Below are positions 24,726 through 36,900 of a stretch of DNA of 64,000 nucleotides, in pieces (the first letter of the stretch is position 1; each line of letters begins with the position of its first letter). This stretch comes from Parelaphostrongylus tenuis. Taxonomy: Eukaryota; Nematoda; Chromadorea; Rhabditida; Metastrongylidae. The DNA lies in contig JAHQIW010000364.1 in NCBI GenBank assembly GCA_019055375.1, positions 1 through 64,000 of the forward strand. The letters are read 5' to 3'. The notes beneath the pieces were generated by a model that was not told the DNA's origin, searched no databases, and was given only the letters and a program-made list of their open reading frames with translations. A program made the translations under genes and the position numbers.

Positions 24726-24785
24726 TGTACAAGAGCCTTTACCAGACCACATGACATGTTGGCTCAAATAATAATGAAAGGATCT

Positions 24786-24799
24786 AATGTTACATTTAT
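24786..24799. repeat. Target-site duplication, right (14 bp)
   Basis: Exact match to 24201-24214; see the entry there. Confidence 0.85.
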
Positions 24800-24847
24800 T
24801 CTGCCAGTCGTCTACTTCGTTTATTATCATTACTTCTTGGCTATTCA

Positions 24848-24937
24848 TCATTGCTCCCACTTCTCCTTTCTGTCCTCCACTTTCATGTCCAGAAACTCAT
24901 CGATATCGGCTGTGTAAAAGGCCAAATCAGTGTGAAC
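24848..24937 (-). CDS. S1 peptidase exon: C-terminal helix and stop
   Basis: Acceptor TTTGTTCAG, then VHTDLAFYTADIDEF and a charged tail to TGA (24848-24850). VxTDLxFYxxDID is the usual end of nematode S1 domains, where the final helix packs on the barrel. Phase 0 start fits the previous exon's GC donor. A degenerate duplicate lies at 20826-20906. Confidence 0.9.
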   Translation of the reverse strand, partial: VHTDLAFYTADIDEFLDMKVEDRKEKWEQ

Positions 24938-27900
24938 CTGAACAAAGCAAGTTGTCTTTACTTTAATTACCGTATTCCATGAAAATTTTTCATTAGTGTG
25001 CAGCAGCACTCCATTCAAAAATTGAACGCCACTCATGCAGGCATTTACTCATGTTACAATGAGTTTTGCGGACCGTAAGTTTTGTTTTGCCATTGTTTAA
25101 CTGACCAGTTTCCTAACTTTTAATCAATATTTGTATCAATTCTCCTTTGTTTATATCATTTGGTAGTGTCAAACAACTAAAGGCTTCACATTATCAAGTT
25201 TGTCTGATAAAAATTATACCGCCTTCAAAGCTTGTTGCTCGTCTACACTATTCTGACACTGTATGGAAGAGGTTTGTCTACTTTGACGTCTGTCTGTCAC
25301 TACCACAGCGCACCTAGATTAGTGGAATATTGTCCACCTGTGTGAGCTCCATATAAAAAACAAATCACCGATGTCTTTATAAGCGGGACTCAGTAGAAGA
25401 AGCGACCACTTGTGTGCCACAGTGCACCTCTAACCGCAGTGTTCCACATGCGGACGGCAGCGTATGCACCAATAAGCCCATGGAGAATGAAGAGTGCCTT
25501 TCTCACTGAACAGTACTATTCTATCCGAGGAGCGAATCATATTTCTGTCGCAAACGATTAGTATGTTTCAGCGATAGATCGTCCCCAGAAGAGGCAATTT
25601 TTAAGAATAGGATGATGTAAATGATAAGGTTCTTGATATGATTTGTGATTCTTTTGAATGATTTTCGTTCTTGAGAACGAAGACATTCTCTATGCTGCGG
25701 CTTCAAGAACGATAATTCACACAAATATGCGAGCAGCTATTTGATTCGAACAATTTCTTCTTTCATGGAATAAATGTAGAATTACTTCGGCGAATGACAT
25801 CAATAGATAAGCAGGTTTTAAAGTGATCCTTATCATACTCTAGCACTCTCAGCCATCTGTCCGACAAGTGTACTACGATCCCGTCTGACAAAAATTTTTT
25901 ACAGACCACTCAACGTTATTGGGCTTATTGTAACATCATACCACCGCAATAGGTGGTCAAATAGAATGAATGCTGATCCCAACTTTATCGTATGACTTCA
26001 CTTACCGCAAAAACTTTGTCATTCTTTCTGATAAAAGTAAAAAAATTTAGCCAGATGGCCGTCAATACTGTGCTCAGTGTTTAAAAACGTTTTTTGCAAG
26101 TGAACAAACTTCTTGAAAAGGTGGTTGTGATTTCCTCAACAATCAAGCACCTCTTACCGTACATGAAATCTCACCTTTTTTCTCGCCTTTCTTACTCCGA
26201 AAGACATCAGCACAGAACAGTTGCATGTGCTCATTTGGAAGTCAGACTTATCAGTTAAAGGTGAAGCTGGTGAATAAGTACTTGCCTGAGCTGCAGCACT
26301 AGAACCCATTATCAGATCACTGCATGACGATCCGAACGAGACAAGACCTACGAGATAGTGCTTTCCGTCTAACGACGTCGTAATACCGCCTCCGCTGTCA
26401 CCCTTAACATGCTGTACACTTGTTCACGAGAATTTATGATGACGCAAAGAATTAAAAGAAAACGAAGAGCGGGTGAATTTTTCATCAACACAATGTTACT
26501 GAGTTCAGTGTGTCCATGTACTAGAGACTAAGTGGGCAATTTTCAACGATTCAAGGAAGTGTCTCGCTCAACATTCACAAACTCGCCTGAGCATGTAATT
26601 AAACGGATGAAAGGATAAAGCTTTCGGCGACGGTCAATCCATGAAGAATGGTCATACATTTGTCTACAGTTTTTAGCCTTATTCGTAGTGGTTGAAAGCT
26701 TAGCTGGCCTTCACAATGACTTCGGTGGTCTACTGATCTATCGAGTCGGTGCTGCTTATCATCCCAGACAAGTCTGGTACCAGTTTAAAAGCTGCGTAGA
26801 GGTGGACGGCTTGATGAACCAAAAGCGCGATATCGAACTATTGACCTTATGTGCGGCGTCAAGCACTTCTATCACTGCGCTACTTGCGCTCCCATTATAT
26901 AATATGCTATTGGAAACATATTCAACATTCATTAAAATACAAACGAAGGGAAAAAATGTGTTGTTTTACACAGGAAGGACGACTTACTTCCGATAGATAT
27001 ACTTCACGTGAAAATAGTAACTTATTTGCATTGAAGCTAAAGTGTAAAGCCCTTAGCACTATCTTTGCCATGGAGAATTTTATGAGAATATTACACTTCT
27101 TCAGGGACCTTTAATAGCGTTTGATTCACTAACGAAATGCATGCTTTGTATGCTTTTATGATTCACTAACATTTTTTTGGTTCCAGAACAATGTCCTTTC
27201 AGTTGCCATTTTCTTTCTGCCGAAAGATTTCTTTCCAGAGAATTTTAAAATCATTCTGAGGCTTTAACAATAACTCAAATTATGATTGGAAGAATTTTTT
27301 CGTGAGTAGGAGTTATATAATCTTAAGACGATCGTTTCTACGCTGAACATGTAAACGCATTTGTGCGCAGAGTAATCCTAAGGACTCACTCCTTTAGGAA
27401 TTTGAGGTAACGGTGAATACCAATGATCGGGGTCTTTATGTTTAGTCAAAGAAGGTTATCTCATTCTTCAAGGTTAAATGACACAGTGACAAGCGAATGG
27501 GTGTCGAAATATTATAAAAAATTCACGTTAGGTCAAGTGCTCAAGCAAAGAAAAATTCTTCATGCTTCTTGGAGCAGTGACCACGAACTTGTTACACAGG
27601 TTTTTTGTCATCTGCCGATAACATAGGCCTGATGCTTGTCTGGCTTCGTCGATCTTTGTTCCTCTCATCTAAATGACCGACAAGACAGAACTAACTGTGA
27701 TGATATGGCAACCGGATCGAAAATCAAAAACTAGATGAAAGCTCAATAAAATTGTTAAAGTGTGAAAGAGACGTCTTCGTGGTAATATCCTCCAGCCTTA
27801 AGTCAGAATGTGAGACTTTTCGACTAGTGATTAGACCTATTCAGAAGAAATAGACGATATGCTTAGGGTCCCGAAATATCTATTTGCTTATTTATGACAT

Positions 27901-30900
27901 TGCTTTATTATAAAAAATCGTTTCTAAATATATACATATAAATCTACATGCAAATGTTTGCCATAATGGAAAGACAATGGAAAGTTGCCTTTGTCGCAGC
28001 GACTCACAAAATGTTGTATAACATGTTACTGGAAACCTCAAGCTACGCGAGAATGACTTACATGGCAAACATTTCTTTCCGACCGTTCAAACGTGCAGAA
28101 TGTGTCGGGTTGCCGGTTTTCCACGTCCTTAATGCATTCCTCCTCAGTCATTTTCACTCCTAAATAATTTTATATAGTTGTCAAATCCAAGAATTCGCAT
28201 ATTAGATTCACTACTTCTTTTTTTTCACAATTTGGATAGTAATGCGAGTAGAACGCAAAGTTTTCAGTTTAGCCCTCTAGCACTGAAGGATCATAAATTC
28301 ATTGCTCGTATAATTATGTGAAAAACGCGTGTGGCGCAGTGGTTAGAGGTGCTCTGAGTCGCACACGAGGTCAATGGCTCGAACTCGTGCTCATGGCTCA
28401 CTAAGCTTCCATCTCTCCGGGGTCGGTAAATTGGTACCAGACTGGTGTTATACTTGTCTGGGAGGATAAGCAGCACCTACTCTGTTCAGCGGGAGGCCAT
28501 CGCGAGTGATTGTAAAGGCCAGATAGAATTCAATCACCTGAAACGAAGGTAAAAATTAAAGACGAATGCATGGCGCATCCCTCAGGAGCTGATCAACGCC
28601 GAGAGCTTTATCCTTTTATCCTTTATCATTATGTGACACTTCCTTCAAGACTATGTGAGAGGTTCAGCGTGGAAAAAGCAGCCATGTATATAACGAAGGC
28701 AAATTGAAAGGAAGAGCTCTACGTCAATTATATATCAGATTGACTCACAAGATTCGTATGCACATATTATTCATATTCATCCATATTTATACAGCTTTCT
28801 TAAATGTATACAGGTTGTATCGGGTGAGTCAATTAGGTCTCCATGCAAAGATGTGATTGGAAGTTATAAGAGGATATTTGAGATTGCCTTTGGAGACTAA
28901 AGAGTTCTACCCTTTTATATGTTTGAGGGGAATGAGACGGGAAGAGCTGAGGACCGTGTGAAATGTATATAAAACTTTTTAGTAAATAGAGTTGGATAGT
29001 TGTCTACGACAGCCTTGGTTTGAGAATGAGGAGCTTTGCTGATGTGATCTAGAGTTTCATCTAATTTGCGAGAGTTCAGTTGAAGCAAGTGACTTTTGAG
29101 CACCGAAGATGTTAACGCTGCATACTAGGTATAATGTTCAAAACAAACTTTCCAAGGAGAGTGTGGTATTAAGCAGATTATGCATGTTCTATACTAGTAT
29201 TGTGGTTATATTTGCTTGCAAATCAAATCAAAGATGTAGATTTCGACACACCTAGCTCCACTTTTTGAAGAAACGGTGTAGAAGTCTCCAACATGCCCTT
29301 CAGTGCTGAAAAGCGTCATTGTAAAATATAATAGATGTGACGGAAATATTCGTAACGCATTACACTTAATATAAACTCTTTTTCTGAGCTGACTACTAAC
29401 TTGGGCAAGTGACTAACTTTGCGATTTACAAATGTTTTTCATCTATTACCTATATTAACATATAAACAAAATTTGTTAGAAACATTGAGAACGTATCGCT
29501 TACGATCAGCCCCATATCCAGACGAGACCAGTCTAACGTAAGAATCAAAGAGTTCGTCAGTGTCGTGAAGATGTGGCAGGCAAATGTGGTGAATGCCGTC
29601 GGGAACCGGTTCTGCTAATTTCAAAAACGCTATATCCTTAGTGCCAGAGCAACCCTTCTCGAAGAACATTGAGTACAATGCGCTGAAAAATTCCTTTCAT
29701 AATGAGTAGCCTTTTGTTTTCTCCTATGTTGCCCTTCCCTTTGATGCTCATTTTTCTTGAGATGGAGGAAAATGTGAGGGAGAGAGGCGTTACAGCCGAG
29801 TGGTTGTGACCTTGGAGCTCGTTGGAGCTCGTGTGTGGCCAAACCCCATCCCGAACACTGCAGCAGTCATCAACGAACACCCTAGGAAACGCTAATCAGG
29901 CTATCGTTGCGATTTCAAAGACACGTGCTCAACCAGTGTTCAGTGTTCAACTCACCAATAAAGTGCCTTAAACTGAGCAAAATTTGCACATTATATCTAG
30001 TGAATAATAGTAATATTTACAACAAACTGTTCTGAAAGTGGAGTGTGAATTTGAGGGTTACTGAAGACAAAGGGAAGTACCCGGATGATTGGGAAATACA
30101 GAAAATAAATATTTTTCGTGGGTCGATCAATCCAGGGTGAAACGGATGCAATTTGAATAAAAACCAGCATAATAACGAAGCCTTTGGAATATTCTCTATT
30201 CCTACAATATCTCATGTATCCTACGCTATAACTACATGAAATTTTAGTACAGGAAGCCGTGTTCCTTGTTGGTTACGATTTCCACGGAATGTTTCATACA
30301 TTTGTATCACTCGTCAACATGAATGCACTACCTCCTTTTGCCGTCATCTTTGAATTTTCTCTGTAACTTTATTTCTTTTAAACTTTCCTTTTTGCTGGAG
30401 TGTGGGCACCTTTGAGTTGGCTCAATCGGTGTTCTTACGGTCTACAGCACCATCTTGACTCTTGCAGTCATTATGTTTTTGCATATAATCGCATTGTACT
30501 ATTCGATGGTTTTCATCACCATGAAAGATTCAACCCATGTGGGAGATTTGCTCTGTAGCAACAACGAAAGTGTAATGTGGCCAGTATTGCGAAGCGAGCA
30601 CTCTGTCTTGCTCTAGATGGCTTCTCAGCACTGTCAATTTCCAATAGTTACTTATTTCATATGAACGCAACTCAAACGATAACGAACCTCCACTATGCCA
30701 CATAGTGGGGATGATTTCAAAGCATGATTCACTATCGTAGCAAGAGAAACTCGGAACCTCAGGGCGTGAAATTTCGAAAAAATTTGGATTAATTTCTTGG
30801 ATCTCACTGTGAACTTGAAGCAGGAATGCTCTGTTGTCACCCGTGATATGGCGCAATATATAGGATTGCTATTTTGATGTGAGAGGTGCAATAGCCGTCC

Positions 30901-33900
30901 ATGTGATCTCTGTAAGGTACTCTCCACTTGGACAAATTAGTAGATAACTCATAAAATGCAGTGAGTATGCGAAAAAATTGTTTTGCGCTTTGTGCGATTG
31001 AATTCTATTTGATCATATTTCTGTTCAAATAATGGAGGTGTTTTTGGCTAAATTTTTGCCAACCTGCTCTTACCAGGCTCTGAAGAGGGCAAAGCCTCCA
31101 AAACGTCGACTGTTCGGAACAGCTGCATTATAAGGACATCGTATTTGGTTTAGAAATGAAATCAGTAAAGTTAGCTGACTTGAAAAACAGTACTTCTCTA
31201 AACTAGGTGACCTTTTTTAGTGGATCAGTCTAACTGCAATATCAGCTTTTTGAGCTTAATAGTCAGTACTGTGAACACAATTTTTCATCCCGTAAATCTG
31301 TCTCTCTAGTAAGCCCTATTCACAAATGAACTTTCCGGCTGCTTTCCGTTTGGCAAACGAATTCGTCAACAACTGATTCACTCTAGCACCGCGCAGTCGC
31401 AAACGCTACTGAGTTTTGAATGACGTCGTTCGAAGAAGTGATTTCTAGTAAGAACGTCTCACAAATCCTCTATGAAAACAACATTCTCAAATTTGGCACA
31501 AATCATATCTATTAGTCTCGTATTAACGTTCGTTGAAAACATTGACCTTTCTATGTTAATCCACTTGCCCAACTGGTCTGTGGTACAGTTGAAGTCCTTG
31601 TCAACTCGCTGACAAACTCCTCCCACTGATACTTTCATTTTCCTTCGTACTTCTTCAATTTCATACATGTCCATAGTGCTGCAATACGGTTGCAATCATT
31701 GCACTCACTGCCAGTTCTGTCCACCAGTTTTTTTTTTCAGATCAATTATTCAATAAATCCATAAGATTCCCAACTTAGTTTTTGATTTCAGCATGAGGCT
31801 TTGAAGAGATATATCTAAGATTCGAGTAGAAATATTTTGATCGATAAATGAAGCATCAGACTTTACATTTTTGACAACTTGAAACAGCTCTGTTTAATCT
31901 AATCGTAATAAACTCTGGAGTGCCGGAAGCGTTTAAGCTGTTAGAGGTTTCTATTTGGTTCTTCTATATTACTTATGCAAAAAGTGCCGAAGTGGTTGAA
32001 GAATAAAAGTCGGGAAGTAAGAAGTTCAAAGAGTTTTGTGATAAGGGAAAGCTTCGTGGCCTGAAAGATCCAATTTCTGTAGCGTTGACTACGCGACGAG
32101 TAGATGCTGCGCGTTATTGTGTTGGAGGATTGTTGGCTCTTCAACTGACCAATGAAAAAAAACATTCGTTGAGTTTCTGTTGCAATTCGTCGATTTGGTC
32201 GATCAACTCCTCCGTCCCTATCGAATTCACTCAGTTTGTACACTCGATTGCTCTTTGGCTGGTATTTTTTAACATATTATACCTTTATTTCCTCTCTTTT
32301 TGAGGGATCCCGCCCGGTTAGTCGCGAGGGCACGTGGCGCGTCCCCAGGTGGTGGATAGGGGAATAAACGCGAACCCAAAAGCGACCGTGTGCTTCCCAG
32401 AGACGTAGGTGGATTCAGGAGAGAGCAACCCTGCTTTTGCAGCGCCGACTTGACAAAAACTCTATTTCTACGAGTCAAGTCGGCCAAAAGCCTGCAATCA
32501 AGCGGCTGGGAAGTACGTGAGAGGTGTTTAGGAGTCGCCTCCAACAAATAAGCTCCTCCCGCTCCTTCGAGAGAGACTGGCAAGCTACTCGTGAGTACCC
32601 AGCTCCACGTTTAGAGCCTGGCAAGATACACGTTGGGTATCGAAATGCCAAAAACAGTAACAAATATGGGCCTCATTCCCCTGACAGCGAAAGAGCCCCT
32701 GGTACGGCAGCGCCAGGTAGGACGAGTACGGAGAGGCTGCTAAAATCTCAGGGCCGAACTACGCTGCCAAGATAGAAACGGACTAAAATGACGATCTGTA
32801 CCTACAACGCAAGAACCCTTGTTCACCAATCCGCTGTAGAAGATCTATTGATTCAAGCAAGGCGAATAAGGTACGACGTCATTGGCCTGGCTGAGACGAG
32901 AAGGCGCCATCCTTTTCACGCTGTTTGTGACACCGGAGAAGAACTGTTTATTGGTACATGCAATCGCAGAGGTGTCGGCGGCGTTGGCGTCCTCGTCAAA
33001 TCGAATTTGACCGTGAACATTGATTCGTTCGAACAACTAACAACCCGTATCGGACGATTACGGTTGAAACGATGTGGTTCTATGCCGGTTTTGACCATCC
33101 TCGTTGCTTACGCACCAATATCAAGCTATAACGAAGACGAAGTTGAAGTGTTCTATATGAACCTCGAAAATTCTCCAGAGAAGACCATACATTCTTCAAG
33201 GTTATTATTGGAGATTTTAGCGCGAAAATAGGAGGCAGCCATGCGAACAAGGAGGTCCGAAAAGAATTTATTACCATAGATCACATCCACATAATAACAA
33301 GACCCACTGAAGTCTCACTAGAGTACAAAATACCGCTCTTTCTCATTTTCATCGATCCGAAGAAAGCCTTTGATTCAGTGGAAACAGAAACAGCTATAGA
33401 AGCTTTGGATAACCAAGGTGTCCCAGATCGGTGCATAATGACTTCCTGAGCTATAAAAAGACTTCGCGACAAAAATTTCTCCATTCTACAACAATACCAC
33501 CATCGACGTAAGAAGAGGAGTTCGACAAGGCGATACAATTTCACCAAAATTATTCACTGCCACCATCCAAAATGTCATACGAACATTACATTGGGACGAT
33601 ATGGGAGTGAAAATTGACGGTCGACAATTAAACCATCTTCGCTTTGCTGATGACTTCGTCCTCATAATACCAAGCATCAGCCATGCGAAACGAAGGTTGA
33701 CCGATTTCGATAACGCCTGTGGAAAGATTGGTCTTCAACTAAATTTAACGAAAACGATGTTTATGAGAAACGAATGAGTATTGAGTGCACCATTCTCGCA
33801 CAACGAAACGACAATCTTCGAATGCTCCACTTACGTCTATCTAGGTCGTGAAATCAACATGAGGAACGACCTAGCTCCAGAGATGAACAGGAGGAAATGA

Positions 33901-36900
33901 GGGCTCGGGGAAGATTAAGAGCATCGAAGATGTAGTGAAGAGGGCTAAGAACATCCGACTCTGTGCCTACCTTTTCGACTCGACAATTATCCCTGCCCTA
34001 ACGTATGCAGCAGAAACCTGGTCGCTACGTAAGTAGGATGAAAGATCACTTGTCGTCATTAAGCACACAGTCGAAAGGTCAATGGTAGAAGTATCCCGTT
34101 TCTCGCAAATGAGAGAGAGTATCCGAAGTTCCGATCTACTTCAAAAATCGAAGATCAAAGACACCGTTCTACACGCCAGGATATCGAAAATAAGGTAGGC
34201 CGGGCACGTGATGCGCTCCTATGACAACCGATGGACGAGAGCCGCCGTTAGCAACTGGATTCCTCGAGATATCTTGAGCTCTACACGAAGACCATTGACC
34301 CGATGGTCCAATTTCTTTATGAAGGGCATATAAAAAAGATATGATGATCAGCAAATCCTTAGAGCGAGGAGGACTCACTGGGCTACTCTTGCGCGCATTA
34401 CGGAATAATGGAATCGTTGCTGGTATTCGCTCGAGTCACTCGACGATCAACGGGTGATACAGGTGATACCCAAACATCCTCTTCTCACTTTTAGAATTTC
34501 AAATTGCATTTATTTTCGCATGAGAAAATAGTGCGTTAGATGAAATATACGCTATCGTGAAGTAGGGCTCGATACCCTTTGCCAACACCTATACGAAGGC
34601 CACAGGGGACGTTTGGTTCAGCTTTCTTCACAGTGGAAAGGATAATCGTTTCAACAAAAAATTTTTGACGTTCGTAAATAAATCATGTCCTCAAACAACA
34701 GTGAAAAAAATACGTGAGAACGAAACGCAGATTCAAACATCATCTTGGACCAGCTATACATTTCACTGGATGCTAGTGATAATGTTTTGACTACTTGGCG
34801 CTTTCGAGAGGGTGCTAAATAAGAAATAAGCAATAGTTGAAATTCTTATTAGGTGAGATTTGAAGTGGCTAAAACACAGAATAACAGCGAGTTTGTGCCT
34901 CTTCTGTGAGGGAATCGACGTCAAGTAATGTTTATTACTTCAAACTTTTATAAAATTGGATCAGCCGATTCCTTGGGGCTGTACTCCTCTGAGAAGGAAT
35001 CAACACCGAGTAGCGCTCAATACTTTTAACATTTATGAACGTTTATTACTCGGCGTCAATTTCTTTATATAGAAATTTAGCTTCAAGAATCGACTGATCG
35101 GAAGGAGTGTGCTACTGAGGAATCGTTGAGGACAAAGGAAGCGCCTGCCTTGCACTTAGACCTGACAAACGGCTCAAAACGTGTTATCATTATAGAGGAT
35201 AGTTCAACAGTGGCAGATAAAGCTTACGTGCACTCCTTATTGTCTGTGTTCTTCCAGAAGCAGTGAGCAGCTGTGATCACATGGCGCTTGCCGATCAAAG
35301 TTCCTCCACAAACTTTTCCTAAACTCTCCAAATTTGACAATATCTTTTAAAGCCTTGCATACTGTGTTTCATCATTTAAAGCAGACTGGGAAAGCAAAAA
35401 TAAACGGTGCAAAAGTATTTGCAGTGTAGTTACAACCGATCGACAGCCATATGTCAAACGACGGACGCTTTAAAAGCTAGACCAAGTGGTCTACGAAGTT
35501 TTGTCTTATTCTACATAATTGCCAAACCTTCTGCCCAGTGACTATCACTTCTGCAAGCATCTTGGCATCTTCTTACACTAAAAGCACTTCCACAAACAAC
35601 ACGATGCAGAAAATGCTTCCCAAGAATTCAACGCATTGAGGCATCGAATTTTATAACGCAGTAATATTCATATTTATTTTTACTGATGGCTAAAGGCTCA
35701 CTGTAACTGCCTCAATTTTAGTTGATAAAGATGCGTTTGAGCTTAGTTTTGATGGTTTGAAAATACACGACTTTTAATAATTATTTCCGTCCCGAACACA
35801 GTCGCTCAGGGTGAAATCCGCGCGCGGGCTGATAATATCTTTACGTGAGTAAGGAACCTTGTGTTCAACATATCGTATATAGTGGATGCTTTATCTCGAA
35901 TTTAACCGTAGCCTTATAAAGTTGATTACACTTCCACTTCAAATTCATCTTTGATTCGTTCTGTGTGATTCACCATATAACGGTCTGCATAACCGGTTGA
36001 GAGACCACATATCACGATCTCAATAGTTCCATTTTTCTCATTTCATCTGTATCACCTGTCGCCCGTTGATAATTGAGTGACTGCAGCGGACAACAGCAAC
36101 ACTTCCATCTTTTCCTATCGCGTGCAAAAGTAGCCCAGTGGGTCTTCCTCGCTCTAGGGATTCGCTGAGCATCATATCTTTCTGCTATAGCTTTCGTGAA
36201 GAAATCGGATCAGCGGGTCAGCGGGTCAGTGGTCTTCCTTTAGAGCACTTGACGTCCCGAGGAATCCAGTCGGTAACGGCTCTCGTCCATCGGTTGTCCT
36301 CGAAGCGCATCACGTGTCCGGCCCACCTTATTTTCGATATCTTGGAGAGTAGAGCGGCGTCTTTGATCTTCGATCTTTGACTTAGGTCGGAGCTTTGGAT
36401 CCTCTCTCTTATTTGCGAGATTCGCGATACTACTAGCATCGACCCTTCGGCTGCGCATTTAATAACGCCAACTATCTTTTATCCTGCTTACACAACGACC
36501 GGATTTCTATTGCATACTTTAGGACAGGGGTAATCGCCGAGTCGAAAAGGTGGGCATGGAGTCGGATGTCCTTTGTCCTCTTCATTACAACCTCGATGCT
36601 CTTAGACGTTCCCCAGGTCGCTCGTCTGCTCCTGCTCAACTCTGGAGCTACGTCGTTCATCATGTTGATTTCAAGACCTAGATAGGCGTAACTGGAGCAT
36701 TCGGAGATTTTCGTTCCGTTGAGCAAGAATGGAGCATTCAAAACCCATCCGTTTCTCATGAACATCTTTTTCGTTACTTTTTATTGAGAGCCATCCTTTC
36801 CACAGGCTTTGTCGAAATCGGTCAACATTCGCTCTGCTTGGCTGATGCTTAGTGGGATGAAAACGATATCATCAGCGATTTCTCTTTTAATCCCATTAAT

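Larger units (their letters stand above)
24215..24785. mobile_element. Hammerhead-ribozyme composite, copies C and D (tandem plus inverted)
   Basis: The 571-bp insert starts with a complete minus-orientation unit, then re-enters the same unit after 320 bp (CTTTATTAAG at 24231 and 24551), and near 24620 switches to an inverted, plus-orientation partial unit that ends ATAATGAAAGGATCT. About 38 bp at the switch region and the right end are complementary. Exact 14-bp direct repeats flank the whole. Head-to-tail partial dimers, attached inverted pieces and variable-length target duplications are typical of Penelope-like elements; short non-coding units with hammerheads are typical of retrozymes. 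There is no reverse transcriptase here, so it must have been mobilised in trans. Confidence 0.8.
22790..25800. repeat. Tandem segmental duplication, copy 2
   Basis: Direct-orientation partner of 19040-21721. It has been enlarged by hammerhead-repeat composites (23076-23422 and 24215-24785) and a SINE (about 23885-24165). The matching sequences in copy 1 look like pre-insertion sites. It contains the working last exon of the peptidase (24848-24937) and a frameshifted version of the plus-strand exons. Confidence 0.85.

Noticed and set aside
24594..24860. ORFs across the hammerhead repeats (several similar 80-180 codon frames at 23.1-24.8 kb)
   Set aside because: They recur because the repeat recurs, in both orientations, and break at insert borders. 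The conserved feature is the RNA motif, not a protein.
26403..26425. Extending the GDSGGG exon upstream through VQHVK
   Set aside because: It would replace the conserved Cys before the active serine with Val. Joining to the exon at 28062-28159 supplies the Cys in phase.
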